Assembly: GCA_964441775.1 (NCBI GenBank)
Contig: CAYTVL010000006.1
Location: 143,609 to 207,608 of the forward strand
Direction of reading: 5' to 3'
Length of the DNA stretch: 64,000 nt
Source of the DNA: SYOC01 sp964441775
Lineage (GTDB): Bacteria; Desulfobacterota; Binatia; Bin18
Shown here: one piece after another, positions 1 through 8,379 of the stretch
Layout of the letters: each line of letters opens with the position of its first letter
Position numbering within the stretch: the stretch's first letter is position 1
Notes under the pieces: model-generated
What the model was told of the DNA's origin: nothing
What the model saw: only the letters and a program-made list of their open reading frames with translations
Database searches by the model: none
Position numbers and translations under genes: made by a program

Positions 1-132
1 AACACGGACAGTCAGGGCCTGGAGGAGTGGTGAGCGCCAGCGGACAGTCTTAAAGACAAACCAGTACCCGCAGCTAAGACAAGCGAAGAGTCCTAGCGTT
101 TTCACTACGGGCAACAGGTCCTGCGACCACAT
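1..132 (-). CDS. N-terminus of a membrane protein, cut by left edge
   Basis: An open frame starts at an ATG at 132 on the minus strand and stays open to base 1, giving 44 codons with no stop. An AAGGAG Shine-Dalgarno lies about nine bases upstream. The peptide begins MWSQDLLPVVKTLGL and contains a hydrophobic stretch around residues 10-30 with a CLSCGYWF core, followed by basic residues, which looks like one transmembrane segment or an uncleaved signal. The family cannot be recognised from this fragment. The crotonase gene on the same strand starts at 1063 and ends at 227, so this gene could be the next member of that operon. Confidence 0.5.
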   Translation of the reverse strand, partial: MWSQDLLPVVKTLGLFACLSCGYWFVFKTVRWRSPLLQALTVRV

Positions 133-226
133 AGCCTCTTACTCCTTTCGGCGAAGGTGTTGTATCATTCTCCCTACTGTTCTCGTAGGGACCAGCAGTT
201 TTGCCGCCCACGCCGCACGGAGGGGT

Positions 227-1063
227 TCAGTCCTTTTTCTCGCGCTCGCGATAATCGCCAAACTGCTTGTCACGGAGAGACAGCGCTTGGCGCACCCCTT
301 TCTTGAACTCCTTGAGATACGTCAATGTTGATTCAGTTGTGAACGCCAAGGCCTGCATCTCCGTGCCGGCGCGAATAGCGGACCGGAGGCCCATAATCTC
401 CATCGCACGATGCACGGACCGCTTGTTGATCTGCTGCAACTCGGTCGGAATCTTGGTGATGCGTTCCGCGATCTCCAACACTCGCGCTTCCAACTCGGCC
501 GCAGGAAAAGCCTTGTTGGCGAACCCTTTCTGTGCGGCTTCGACGCCGCTGATCGAATCGCCAGTCAACATCATCTCCATCGCGTCCCGCATATTCATCA
601 GCCACGGATGGAATTGCATGTCAGGCGGACTCATCAACCGCACCGGTGGATAGCCGATCTGCGCATCCTCGGCCACATACACAAGGTCGCAAGCCGTGGC
701 CAGTTCGCTCCCTCCCGCCAGGCAATAGCCGTGCACTTGCGCGATCACGGGTTTGGCGAGATCCCAAATACGGAAAGAACCTTCGATCACGTGTCGAGCC
801 CACTGCCCCGCTCCACCCGCCGTGTAATAGGGCTGACCTTGAGCGTTGTTGCTGCCCAAGTCATAGCCGGCGGAAAAGCACACACCAGCGCCACGCAAAA
901 TACTCACGCGGACATCGGCGTCGCGGTCTGCTTCTTCAAGAGCTTGGAGAGTATCGCTGCGCAGTTGATTGTTGAGGGCGTTGCGTTTCTCCGGACGATT
1001 CAGCGTCACGCGTCGCACGGCAGGTCGTGGATTATCAACCTGAATGCACTGATAGTTGGCCAT
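227..1063 (-). CDS. enoyl-CoA hydratase/isomerase family protein (crotonase)
   Basis: The 278-residue protein has crotonase architecture: the N-terminal RVTLNRPEKRNALN motif, the oxyanion-hole region around FSAGYDL, and the second oxyanion segment KPVIAQVHGYCLAGGSEL, followed by a trimerisation C-terminus. Crotonases hydrate or isomerise enoyl-CoA thioesters. The usual pair of catalytic glutamates is not obvious in the GGSEL/PPVRL region, so hydratase chemistry is not certain; a hydrolase, isomerase or decarboxylase role is possible. A GAGGAG ribosome site precedes ATG 1063. It lies 15 bases downstream of the VOC gene on the same strand, so the two are probably co-transcribed. Confidence 0.88.
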   Translation of the reverse strand: MANYQCIQVDNPRPAVRRVTLNRPEKRNALNNQLRSDTLQALEEADRDADVRVSILRGAGVCFSAGYDLGSNNAQGQPYYTAGGAGQWARHVIEGSFRIWDLAKPVIAQVHGYCLAGGSELATACDLVYVAEDAQIGYPPVRLMSPPDMQFHPWLMNMRDAMEMMLTGDSISGVEAAQKGFANKAFPAAELEARVLEIAERITKIPTELQQINKRSVHRAMEIMGLRSAIRAGTEMQALAFTTESTLTYLKEFKKGVRQALSLRDKQFGDYREREKKD

Positions 1064-1078
1064 GTCAGTTCTCCTCTT

Positions 1079-1849
1079 CTATTTTTCCACGAGGCGAAAA
1101 CGTACGCCACAAATGTTGACGAGATCGTCAGAAACGCGTCGCCCGCGCCGCTCGGCGGCTGCGAGTAAACGGGCGCGGTCCGCAACCACGAGATCCACAC
1201 CACCGAGCCCCTCGCCCCGACCGTCAGCATCTTTGACAAAACGGACCTGCGCATTCTCGAAGCGCAAACTTGATTGCCCTTGTGCGTTAGTTTCAACCGG
1301 CAGTTCTACAATCTGGCCCCAACGCGTGGCGAGGTCTGTAGGATCAGGAGTCTGAATCTCTGCTGCGGCGATACCGCGCACCACTTCGGTGCGGACCGCG
1401 GATTTCCAATTCGGTCCGGCAGGAACCCAGGGCCCATCCGGCGTCTTGTCGCCGAGCTGTTCATCGATTTCCAGAAAGCAGCCGCCGGTGTCGCGGGGGT
1501 GGAGCTGCATGATGCGAAATTCCGGCTCATCGTGCTCCAATGCTTTACGGATGCCGAGGTCCGCTGCGCGACGTTTGTGGGGCGCTTGATCGTCACACTG
1601 GCAGATGACCATGTAGCCGCCGTCGCCCTTGCGTCGATCGAGGTAGCGTCCACCAGCAGTGCCTTCACGAGTTGGCGCCACTACTTCAAGAAACTGATTG
1701 CCGACCGGGAACACCGCGTTCTCCAAGCCAAAGGTCGCCACTTGTGGGTCGCGATAGGCAACCTCAAGGCCGAACACGTTGCGAATGTCATCGACAACGG
1801 GAGCCAGCTCCCGCGCAATCAAGGCAATCTGTCGTACGCGTAACCACAT
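1079..1849 (-). CDS. VOC-superfamily (glyoxalase-like) protein
   Basis: This 256-residue protein has an N-terminal module resembling a glyoxalase-like domain (QIALIARELAPVVDDI, then VFPVGNQFLEVVAP), and a second half that repeats the fold and ends in GVRFRLVEK. VOC proteins are metal-dependent dioxygenases, isomerases or binding proteins; no substrate can be assigned. ATG 1849 has a strong AAGGAGG site seven bases upstream. It is the first gene of a two-gene operon with the crotonase. The pairing suggests a small catabolic function on a CoA ester, but that is inference. Confidence 0.75.
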   Translation of the reverse strand: MWLRVRQIALIARELAPVVDDIRNVFGLEVAYRDPQVATFGLENAVFPVGNQFLEVVAPTREGTAGGRYLDRRKGDGGYMVICQCDDQAPHKRRAADLGIRKALEHDEPEFRIMQLHPRDTGGCFLEIDEQLGDKTPDGPWVPAGPNWKSAVRTEVVRGIAAAEIQTPDPTDLATRWGQIVELPVETNAQGQSSLRFENAQVRFVKDADGRGEGLGGVDLVVADRARLLAAAERRGRRVSDDLVNICGVRFRLVEK

Positions 1850-1982
1850 AAAGAATCCTCCTTTTCGTTCATGCCTCTCGGGACTTACGTTTTTCCTTCT
1901 GCATAATTTCAGGGTGAAGAGAGGCTATCACGAGGCGCGCGAAAATCCTATGATCGCGCCATATTCAAAAAGGAGGTGAAGT

Positions 1983-2399
1983 ATGGCTGCTCTGTTTTCT
2001 GGTGGATGCGCGTGTGGGGCCGTGCGTTATGAATGTTCAGCCGAGCCGATTGCGGCCGCCAATTGTCATTGTCGTGATTGTCAACAAGTGACAGGTGGAC
2101 CCTTTGCCTCTGTGCTCCTGGTCCCCAGAGACGCCGTGCGCATCACAGGAGAAGTTAAATACCATGAAGTGCAAGGCGATAGTGGTCATCCGATCAGACG
2201 CGGTTTTTGCCCGAATTGCGGTTCTCGGTTGTTTGGCCAGCCATCGGGCATGCCGGTGGCGCTGACGGGCATCAGCCTCGGCAGCTTGGACAACCCGAGT
2301 TTGTACCGACCGACTATTGATATCTACACTTCGAGCGCCCAGCCGTGGGACTTCATGAACCCTGATCTGCCTAAGTTTCCAAAGATGCCGCCAATGTAG
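1983..2399 (+). CDS. GFA/CENP-V family zinc protein
   Basis: The 138-residue protein carries the zinc ligands of the GFA (glutathione-dependent formaldehyde-activating) fold: CACGAVRYEC near the N-terminus, CHCRDCQ around residue 30, and CPNCGSR around residue 80. Most family members are annotated by fold only and their substrates are unknown. An AAGGAGGTGA ribosome site sits just upstream of ATG 1983. The gene is divergent from the VOC-crotonase operon and stands alone. Length is normal for the family. Confidence 0.85.
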   Translation: MAALFSGGCACGAVRYECSAEPIAAANCHCRDCQQVTGGPFASVLLVPRDAVRITGEVKYHEVQGDSGHPIRRGFCPNCGSRLFGQPSGMPVALTGISLGSLDNPSLYRPTIDIYTSSAQPWDFMNPDLPKFPKMPPM

Positions 2400-2536
2400 G
2401 CACAGCCGTTTATCCCGCGTTCTTTATTCGACGCCGGAGGTCACTCTTCGGCGTTCTGCGTAATCGTCAAACCACCGCAGGCACCGACTGGAAAGGCTTT
2501 GTGGTCTCGCCTACAGTGTTGAAAAAGGAATGTTTT

Positions 2537-2767
2537 ATGACAATCCAGCGAGTGGTATATGCCTCATCTGTAGATGCACTAACCGCTTTGGTTCGCTCAT
2601 TAGTGGAATATGAGAAGCGGCACGGTATGACGTCCGCCGATTTTTATGCACGCTATGAGAGCGGAGAATTTGGAGATGCGGCAGAGTTTATGGAGTGGGC
2701 AGGAGATTACCAGCATTACTTGCAACTCAAAGAAGAGTTGGAGTACAAGCTGGTAGCCGCTGGATGA
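2537..2767 (+). CDS. putative antitoxin of a TumE-type toxin-antitoxin pair
   Basis: A 76-residue acidic protein. I start it at ATG 2537 rather than the longer in-frame start at 2501 because AAAAAGGAA lies just upstream of 2537. It has helical segments with a YEKRHGM stretch in the middle and a FMEWAGDYQHYLQLKEELE tail, a pattern I recall from small proteins encoded directly upstream of DUF6516/TumE toxins. Its stop overlaps the toxin start (ATGA at 2764-2767), the usual translational coupling of type II pairs. No helix-turn-helix is visible, so whether it autoregulates is unclear. Confidence 0.72.
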   Translation: MTIQRVVYASSVDALTALVRSLVEYEKRHGMTSADFYARYESGEFGDAAEFMEWAGDYQHYLQLKEELEYKLVAAG

Positions 2768-3150
2768 ACACCGTCGAAGAGTATCTCGATCACGTGCGCC
2801 AGCTGGTGCAAAGTGTTTCCACTACGCAGGTTGAGCGCTACGAAGAATCTATTTTGTCTCCGACACGAGGGAATCTTCGCGTCCGGTTGCGTTTTTCAGA
2901 CGATGCACTTTTAGAGATCAGTAAAGCCTTTGTTTTCGCCGATGGAGAACTGCGCTGGCTCAGTTCTCGTTATCATTACCAAGATCCCCTGGGAGTTCTC
3001 GTGTTCCGTTACGACAATGCTCCTCATCACCCAGAGGTTGAGACGCACCCAGATCACAAACATCAGCACGAGCGGATTCTGGCAAGCACCCATCCTTCGA
3101 TTGAGCGACTTTTACAAGAGATACAAACTCTTCGAACACCTGTCTCATAA
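2764..3150 (+). CDS. TumE-family (DUF6516) toxin
   Basis: The 128-residue protein matches the pattern of the DUF6516/TumE toxin family: an N-terminal helical arm, a beta-rich core (LRVRLRFSDDALLEISKAF, then RYHYQ), and the hallmark RYDNAPHHPEV followed by HPDHKHQHE. These conserved His, Asp and Arg residues are the likely active site. The family is regarded as the toxin half of type II toxin-antitoxin systems. ATG 2764 overlaps the upstream antitoxin stop by four bases. The next gene starts 23 bases after its stop, so all three genes look like one transcript. Confidence 0.8.
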   Translation: MNTVEEYLDHVRQLVQSVSTTQVERYEESILSPTRGNLRVRLRFSDDALLEISKAFVFADGELRWLSSRYHYQDPLGVLVFRYDNAPHHPEVETHPDHKHQHERILASTHPSIERLLQEIQTLRTPVS

Positions 3151-3172
3151 GTTGAGTCGGAGGACGCTTCCT

Positions 3173-3709
3173 TTGAAACTTTGTGTCTATTGTGAAAAAG
3201 AGAATCGGGGGGCAGCCCTATGCTGCGGCTACTGTGGCCGATATTTTCGATTGGCGGACGTGAACAGTATGGATCCGCTTGATTTCGAACAGTATATTGG
3301 TCGCTTGCTCGAGCAACAAGGATACAAAGTAGAGATCACGGGAAAGTCTGGCGACCTGGGAGTTGACATTGTCGCAAAAAAGGGGCGCTTGCGTTGCGCA
3401 GTGCAAGTAAAGCTGCAGATAAAACCTGTCTCCAGACGGGCTGTCAGCGATGCGGTTGCGGGGAAACATTACTACGGTTGCAGTGCGGCTATGGTGGTAA
3501 CTAATAATCTATTTGCTAAACAAGCTATAGATTTAGCACGATCAACGAAGTGTATCCTCATCGACAGAACAATCTTAGCCAGATGGATCGCTTCTTGTCA
3601 AAGAAAAAGATGTCCCTTTTGTCAAAGGCAGAATCGGGAGCAAGCGCAATTTTGTGGGTATTGCGGCAAATCTCTCTTAGCGAAGCCGGTAGAATGGCGA
3701 CCTCGGTAG
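3173..3709 (+). CDS. Mrr-like restriction endonuclease with terminal zinc ribbons
   Basis: A 178-residue protein. I choose the TTG at 3173 because GGAGG lies nine bases upstream; earlier in-frame ATGs fall inside the toxin gene. Domains in order: a zinc ribbon (CVYC...CGYC, residues 4-24), an Mrr-type nuclease core (DFEQYIGRLLEQQGYKVE, then the GVDIVA aspartate and the QVK motif of the PD-(D/E)xK fold), and a C-terminal zinc ribbon (CPFC...CGYC). Mrr proteins cleave modified DNA in type IV restriction. The position 23 bases after the TumE toxin suggests one accessory or defence cassette. Small size and double ribbons are unusual for classical Mrr. Confidence 0.8.
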   Translation: MKLCVYCEKENRGAALCCGYCGRYFRLADVNSMDPLDFEQYIGRLLEQQGYKVEITGKSGDLGVDIVAKKGRLRCAVQVKLQIKPVSRRAVSDAVAGKHYYGCSAAMVVTNNLFAKQAIDLARSTKCILIDRTILARWIASCQRKRCPFCQRQNREQAQFCGYCGKSLLAKPVEWRPR

Positions 3710-3824
3710 AGCGCAGCTGACAGTGGCTGTAGGAGGGCAACCGACTCAAGACGTCTCAATGGCAGTATAGGGAGCTGCCTCATCTACGGCTTAGTGGACG
3801 AGTAACCGATTGGTGCTCGGTGCC

Positions 3825-5036
3825 TCAGCCCGAGCGCAGGCATTGCAACGTTTCCTCGAACCGTCCCGCATAGAAAAGTTCGCCAATGCTAGCGATCCGG
3901 TATACCTCCGGACTCGGCAGTGTCTTTAAGGCCTCGCGGGCAGCCGTAAAGTATGCCGTTCGCGCTTGTTCATAGATCGCTGGCAATGGCGGACGTAAAG
4001 CCTCTCTGTCTGGCAACGCCGGAAAAGGCGCATGGGGCTCGGTCTGATACCAGTACGCCACCGATGCATACTCGTTGACAAAGTTGTTGGCGTGTCCGTG
4101 CTCAACAGTCCAGCGTAAAGCCTGCGTGAAACGGATGGGGTCGTGGACGAACCAGCGATACGCCCCGACGAGGCCGCTGTAGTCTGGTGATTCAATAAGA
4201 TGGAACCCGTGATACGGACCGGCGTATTCGCGAGTGGGGCAGGCCCCGGCGCCGAAGATCTCTTCGGTGCCCGTGCCGTGAATCGAAGGAGGCCAGGCCT
4301 CGCCGTCAACAAAGACCATGTCATCTCCCTCCCCGTACCATCCGCCGGCGACATTGTTGATCTCGAGTAGCAACCCAACCATTTGGCCAGCGCCAACAGC
4401 ATCGAGAGCAACGTAGTTGTGTACTCCGTCAAGGTTTACTCCCCTATGCAACTGGACATTCGGCTGTGGCCCAACTGCTATGGTCGGCTTCTCCTGCCGC
4501 CACTGCGCGTGGAACCGCAGCGCGTCATCAGGCAGCGGCCGGTCGTAGGTCTCGTAGTCGATGTGATACCACAGGGCGGGAAGCGCACCACCCAACGGCT
4601 GCTCGCCGCGATGCTCAAGGGTGATGCGTGCACCGGCAGCAAACGGCATAGGGAAATAAGCGTGCAGCCCATGTGACGAGCCAAAGCCTGGGTTCACCGC
4701 CGTCAATGCACTGCGCACTTGTCGGACGCGTGCATGCGCGAGGGTAAAAAAGTCGCCCAGAGGCGCTTCGACGGAAGGGGTCGCCTCACCGTCCCAGTAG
4801 CAACGCAGAATGGCGTCGCGGTAGTCTGTCAACTCTGGAAAAGCCAGAGCGCAATAGAGATGGGTAATACAACCTGGGCCCTGGTGCTCCAGTAGGATAG
4901 CGGTCTCGCCTGGACGAACGACGAAGAAGTCTCGATTACCGCCACGCCGATCCCACGAGGAAGCGCGTCGACTACGCGCCCCGGTGTACGTGAAGAGTGA
5001 ATGCAGCGGATGGCGATGCAGGGGGTGTTGGTCCAT
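3825..5036 (-). CDS. glycoside hydrolase family 172 (DUF2961) protein
   Basis: The 403-residue protein shows the GH172/DUF2961 signature: an N-terminal RRASSWDRRGGNRDF segment, GPGCITHLYCAL, and later GWYGEGDDMVFVDGE and GTGTEEIFGAG with its paired acidic residues. Family members with known activity act on difructose anhydrides or arabinofuranose glycans. There is no signal peptide, so it probably acts in the cytoplasm. The start lies two bases from the stop of the GNAT gene, implying translational coupling within the phaE-like/phaC/GNAT/GH172 row. The metabolic link to PHA synthesis is not clear. Confidence 0.85.
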   Translation of the reverse strand: MDQHPLHRHPLHSLFTYTGARSRRASSWDRRGGNRDFFVVRPGETAILLEHQGPGCITHLYCALAFPELTDYRDAILRCYWDGEATPSVEAPLGDFFTLAHARVRQVRSALTAVNPGFGSSHGLHAYFPMPFAAGARITLEHRGEQPLGGALPALWYHIDYETYDRPLPDDALRFHAQWRQEKPTIAVGPQPNVQLHRGVNLDGVHNYVALDAVGAGQMVGLLLEINNVAGGWYGEGDDMVFVDGEAWPPSIHGTGTEEIFGAGACPTREYAGPYHGFHLIESPDYSGLVGAYRWFVHDPIRFTQALRWTVEHGHANNFVNEYASVAYWYQTEPHAPFPALPDREALRPPLPAIYEQARTAYFTAAREALKTLPSPEVYRIASIGELFYAGRFEETLQCLRSG

Positions 5037-5038
5037 CG

Positions 5039-5611
5039 CTAGCGTGGAATCCCATAGGCTTCGCCACGCGCTAAAAAGGTCGCGACATCATTGGCCATGA
5101 GCAAGATGTCATGGGTCTTGCCCGCTCGGTCTTTTACTTCGTCACGTAGTAACGCTTCCGGGCGAAAGCCGAGTTCCTCGAAGACGGTTCGTGCGCCCGT
5201 TTGATCGGGAGTCATGCGCGCCACGATTTTCTCGATGCCCAGCGTCAGCGCGACGTTAAACGCCTCGCGCGTGAGGAGACGGCCCAGTCCGAGATGGCGC
5301 GCCTGAGGGGCGACAAGGACACGCAATTCCGCTACATGCCGCGACCAGTCAAAGTCGTTGCGATACAAGCTGCTATACCCCTGGATCTGCATCTGGTCTT
5401 CGGCCAGGACGGTATACATTGTGCCGTCCTCAACATTGCGCACCCACCTATCAATAGCTGGTTGCTTGGTAATGTCACGTCGGAGGAACAGAAGATCGTG
5501 ATCTGAGAGCTGTTGCGCAAACGTATGCAGGCGAGGGGCATCTTGCCCCGTCATCATGCGCACGGTGATCGAGCGTCCTTTGAGTGTTAGGGTTTTGGGA
5601 AAACCTTCCAC
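5039..5611 (-). CDS. GNAT family N-acetyltransferase
   Basis: A 190-residue GNAT protein. The acetyl-CoA binding loop is visible as LVAPQARHLGLGRLLT (motif A, the Q/RxxGxG/A type), preceded by a beta strand with VAELRV and followed by GARTVFEELGF near the C-terminus. The start is GTG 5611 with AGGAGG six bases upstream. The substrate is unknown. It lies between phaC and GH172 on the same strand, 33 bases after the phaC stop. Confidence 0.85.
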   Translation of the reverse strand: MEGFPKTLTLKGRSITVRMMTGQDAPRLHTFAQQLSDHDLLFLRRDITKQPAIDRWVRNVEDGTMYTVLAEDQMQIQGYSSLYRNDFDWSRHVAELRVLVAPQARHLGLGRLLTREAFNVALTLGIEKIVARMTPDQTGARTVFEELGFRPEALLRDEVKDRAGKTHDILLMANDVATFLARGEAYGIPR

Positions 5612-5644
5612 GGTATCCTCCTATGTGTTAGTCACCGTCTGTGC

Positions 5645-6727
5645 TTAGAGCGAGCGGGCCGCAAGCCAGGCCTCGAGCTGTGGCCACAACCGATGCACGG
5701 CATTCGTCCCAGCCACCAGGCTCACGTGTCCACCTTTGAGCACGATTTCCGTTTTGTCTTTACTACCGACGATGGAGATCAAGTCCCGTGAGGCTGCTGA
5801 GGGCACGATATGATCATGCTCGGCGGCGACATGCAGAAACGGGACGCGGATCTGTCCAAAGTCTACCTTCCGGCCCGCCAACTCGAAGGCGTTGCGCACC
5901 AGCTTATTCTCGCGCATGAACCCCGAGACAAATTGGCGCGCGGTTTCCCCCGCGAACGGAATCTGATCCGCAGCCCACCGCTCAAAGCGCAGATGCGCTT
6001 TGACAAACGTCTCATCGTCGACGTTATCAAGCAGTTTCAGTCTCCCCGCCGTTTTCTGAAACGGACGCAGCATGTCGAACGACGCTTCGAGAAGTTCGGG
6101 AGGGAGATTCCCCAGGGTCGAGATCAGCCGGTCAAGATCAAAATGCGCCGGGTCCGTCCAGGTGCGAAACAGCGGCATGCCCTCTGCGTTCACTGGGGTC
6201 GTGAAGCACACCAAATTCTTGACCGGTCCGTCAGTCTGAAGCGCGGTATACATCGCTGCTAACTGGCCGCCCATGCAGTAACCGACCAGCGACACCTCAG
6301 GCTCCCCGGACTCCTCCCTGACTACGCGCAGACACGTAGGAATGAAATCCAACACGTAGTCTTCCAAACGCAGGGTAGCGTGCTCCGCGCGCGGGACCCC
6401 CCAGTCTATCAAGTAGACATCAAAGCCTTGTTGTAGGAGGAACTCGATAAAACTTTGCCCTTTGGTCAGGTCGAGGATATATGAACGACTGACCAGCGAC
6501 ATGACAAGCACAATGGGCACACGATAAATCTCATCGCACAGGGGGCGGTAACGATACAGCTTCAGGGTTCCTTGCGTGTGGATGACATCCTTTGGCGTCG
6601 CCCCGAGTTCCCCGATCAGATCATCAGGCCGACTCAGCCCAGGGATATGCCGTTGAATCGCACGTTCAACCGTCGCTCGCGCCTGAACCGCGATCTCTTC
6701 CGTCGAGAAGTGTTGCTCTTGCGGCAT
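5645..6727 (-). CDS. phaC: class III poly(3-hydroxyalkanoate) synthase subunit PhaC
   Basis: The 360-residue alpha/beta hydrolase polymerises 3-hydroxyacyl-CoA into polyhydroxyalkanoate. The lipase-like box is GYCMGG with nucleophile Cys151, and the other triad members are Asp305 (EHDHIVP) and His334 (GGHVSL). Size and triad spacing fit class III synthases, which need a PhaE partner, and are much shorter than class I enzymes. The gene lies three bases after the PhaE-like gene, as expected for a two-subunit synthase. No phaA or phaB is adjacent, although beta-oxidation type genes occur elsewhere in the window. Confidence 0.93.
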   Translation of the reverse strand: MPQEQHFSTEEIAVQARATVERAIQRHIPGLSRPDDLIGELGATPKDVIHTQGTLKLYRYRPLCDEIYRVPIVLVMSLVSRSYILDLTKGQSFIEFLLQQGFDVYLIDWGVPRAEHATLRLEDYVLDFIPTCLRVVREESGEPEVSLVGYCMGGQLAAMYTALQTDGPVKNLVCFTTPVNAEGMPLFRTWTDPAHFDLDRLISTLGNLPPELLEASFDMLRPFQKTAGRLKLLDNVDDETFVKAHLRFERWAADQIPFAGETARQFVSGFMRENKLVRNAFELAGRKVDFGQIRVPFLHVAAEHDHIVPSAASRDLISIVGSKDKTEIVLKGGHVSLVAGTNAVHRLWPQLEAWLAARSL

Positions 6728-6730
6728 GGG

Positions 6731-7138
6731 CTACTCCTTCTGGGGAGACGTTTTCGGAGGTGTTTTCGTCCGTTTGGGCCGAACAAGATGCAGCTCCCCA
6801 TTGGTCATTGGCGCCTGTCCGGCCAGGGCGCGGCGCAATTGACGGATCTCCACCTGCAGCCCAGCGAGAGCATCTTCCACTTTTCCTACCCGTTCACTGA
6901 GCGCCAGCACATCCGAGCGTGAGGGGAAATTGAGGTTAGCCAACCATTTGGCCATCGCTTCGCTGAACATTCGTTGTGTATGCAGCATCTCTTGGAGGTA
7001 CTTGCCCGTGCTTTGGGCGACACGGTCGTCACCAAGGATTTGTGTCATGGCCTCGTTCCACGATTTCTCAGACTTTTGGTACCACTCGCGCCACAGCCGG
7101 ACCGGATCGAGAGTCATTTTGGTGTTGCTTTTACTCAT
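6731..7138 (-). CDS. short PhaE/PhaR-like PHA synthase subunit
   Basis: A 135-residue, largely helical protein directly upstream of phaC. It has an N-terminal WREWYQKSEKSWNEAM amphipathic segment, a central helical region with SGKYLQ-like features, a heptad-type coiled coil (VGKVEDALAGLQVEIRQLRR), and a Lys/Thr-rich C-terminal tail. PhaE partners of class III synthases are usually much longer and PhaR about 200 residues, so this is a minimal form. Identification rests mostly on position three bases from phaC and on phasin-like helices. It probably activates or tethers PhaC at the granule surface. Confidence 0.7.
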   Translation of the reverse strand: MSKSNTKMTLDPVRLWREWYQKSEKSWNEAMTQILGDDRVAQSTGKYLQEMLHTQRMFSEAMAKWLANLNFPSRSDVLALSERVGKVEDALAGLQVEIRQLRRALAGQAPMTNGELHLVRPKRTKTPPKTSPQKE

Positions 7139-7313
7139 GCCTAGTCTCCCTCTTGAATTCCTTGTTCATCCAGGGACAGAAAACCGCCTCTGCTTCCAGA
7201 TGCTCGCACTGAAAACACAAGAACAGTGTCATGCTCAGCATGGTTCTTCAAGGCCTCGTCGGTTGGCGAGGGCGGCGTTCATTGGGAGCACTTTGCTCAG
7301 TCAGCGTACGGAT

Positions 7314-7910
7314 CTAATGAAACCACCAGTTGGGCCAGGCCGCAACCAACGCAGCCAGCCTAGCATAGCCTGCCGTGCCCGGATGGGCTCCATCACCGGC
7401 GCGCACTTCACTCATCCAGACTTCGTCCGTCGCTAACTGATCAAAGACGGATAAGAATGGCGCGTCTTCGTTTTGGGCTATTTTCGCAAACAGATGTGAG
7501 AGTCGACGCGTTCTTATGTTTTGTTCTGCGTCCGCGTTGGGCGGAGGCCCAATCATGAGGACGGAATAGCATTGCTTTGCCGTGTGCAGCAGGGTGCGTG
7601 CATTTGCAACACTCTGCGCCTCTGGGACGCGCGTTTGCTCTTCTTCGAGGGTGGTGTCATTCACGCCAAAGGAGAAAACTACAAACGGGGTGCAATTGCT
7701 CGGGAACCGAGGCTGCACTTCTTGTCGCCACCGCTTAACAATATCAACGCTGGTTTCTCGTCGGACGCCCAGGTTGTAATAGGTGAGGTTGTAGCCCTTC
7801 TGTCTGGCGGCCACTGCTAGCCTCCCTGCCCAGCCGAGACATGTAGGATCGCTCGTGCCGTTGGTGTAGGAGTCGCCGACAAAGCAGACGCGGAGGTCTC
7901 GGTCTTTCAT
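7314..7910 (-). CDS. SGNH/GDSL-family hydrolase
   Basis: A 198-residue esterase/lipase-like protein. I start it at ATG 7910, preceded by AAGGAAGG, rather than the upstream in-frame start at 7979. Block I is GDSYTNG with the catalytic Ser, block III is FGVNDTT, and the C-terminal DGAHPGTAGY supplies Asp and His. No signal peptide is present, so a cytoplasmic thioesterase, lysophospholipase or deacetylase role is possible. It stands alone on the minus strand. Confidence 0.85.
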   Translation of the reverse strand: MKDRDLRVCFVGDSYTNGTSDPTCLGWAGRLAVAARQKGYNLTYYNLGVRRETSVDIVKRWRQEVQPRFPSNCTPFVVFSFGVNDTTLEEEQTRVPEAQSVANARTLLHTAKQCYSVLMIGPPPNADAEQNIRTRRLSHLFAKIAQNEDAPFLSVFDQLATDEVWMSEVRAGDGAHPGTAGYARLAALVAAWPNWWFH

Positions 7911-8009
7911 AAATGTTGGCCTTCCTTGACAATCCCAGCATTTATAGTGTTCATCTTTCTCGCTCCTCGCAGATCTCAAACTCCCATCAACTACGGCGAA
8001 AGTTGAGCG

Positions 8010-8378
8010 CTAGATCCAGACGTCGTTTGCCGCCGTGAGTTCACCGCCAGCCTTACCAGTATTGACAACCCCGCGAGGCTCGATCACCAAAGCTTGACAC
8101 TCCTCAGTCGCCTGCGTCCGATGTTCTATCCCTTTCGGTACGACAAACATTTCACCGACGCCAACATGGGCCACTCCATCGCGGAACTCGATGTTCATCT
8201 CGCCGCTGAGCACGATGAACACCTCGTCGGTGTGTTTGTGATCGTGCCACACGAACTCGCCTTGGAACTTCACGAGTTTGAATTGATAGTCGTTCAGCTC
8301 GGCAATGACCCTTGGAGACCAGTGATCAGAGAACTTCGCGAACTTGTCACGAAAGTTGATAGGCAGATACGGTTTCAT
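8010..8378 (-). CDS. cupin-domain protein
   Basis: A 122-residue single-cupin protein. The two metal-binding motifs are visible: WHDHKHTDEVFIVLSGEM and, further on, PKGIEHRTQA. Small cupins of this kind are often isomerases, dioxygenases or sugar-binding proteins, and no substrate can be named. The start is one base beyond the stop of the GNAT gene, so the two are translationally coupled. Confidence 0.85.
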   Translation of the reverse strand: MKPYLPINFRDKFAKFSDHWSPRVIAELNDYQFKLVKFQGEFVWHDHKHTDEVFIVLSGEMNIEFRDGVAHVGVGEMFVVPKGIEHRTQATEECQALVIEPRGVVNTGKAGGELTAANDVWI

Positions 8379-8379
8379 T

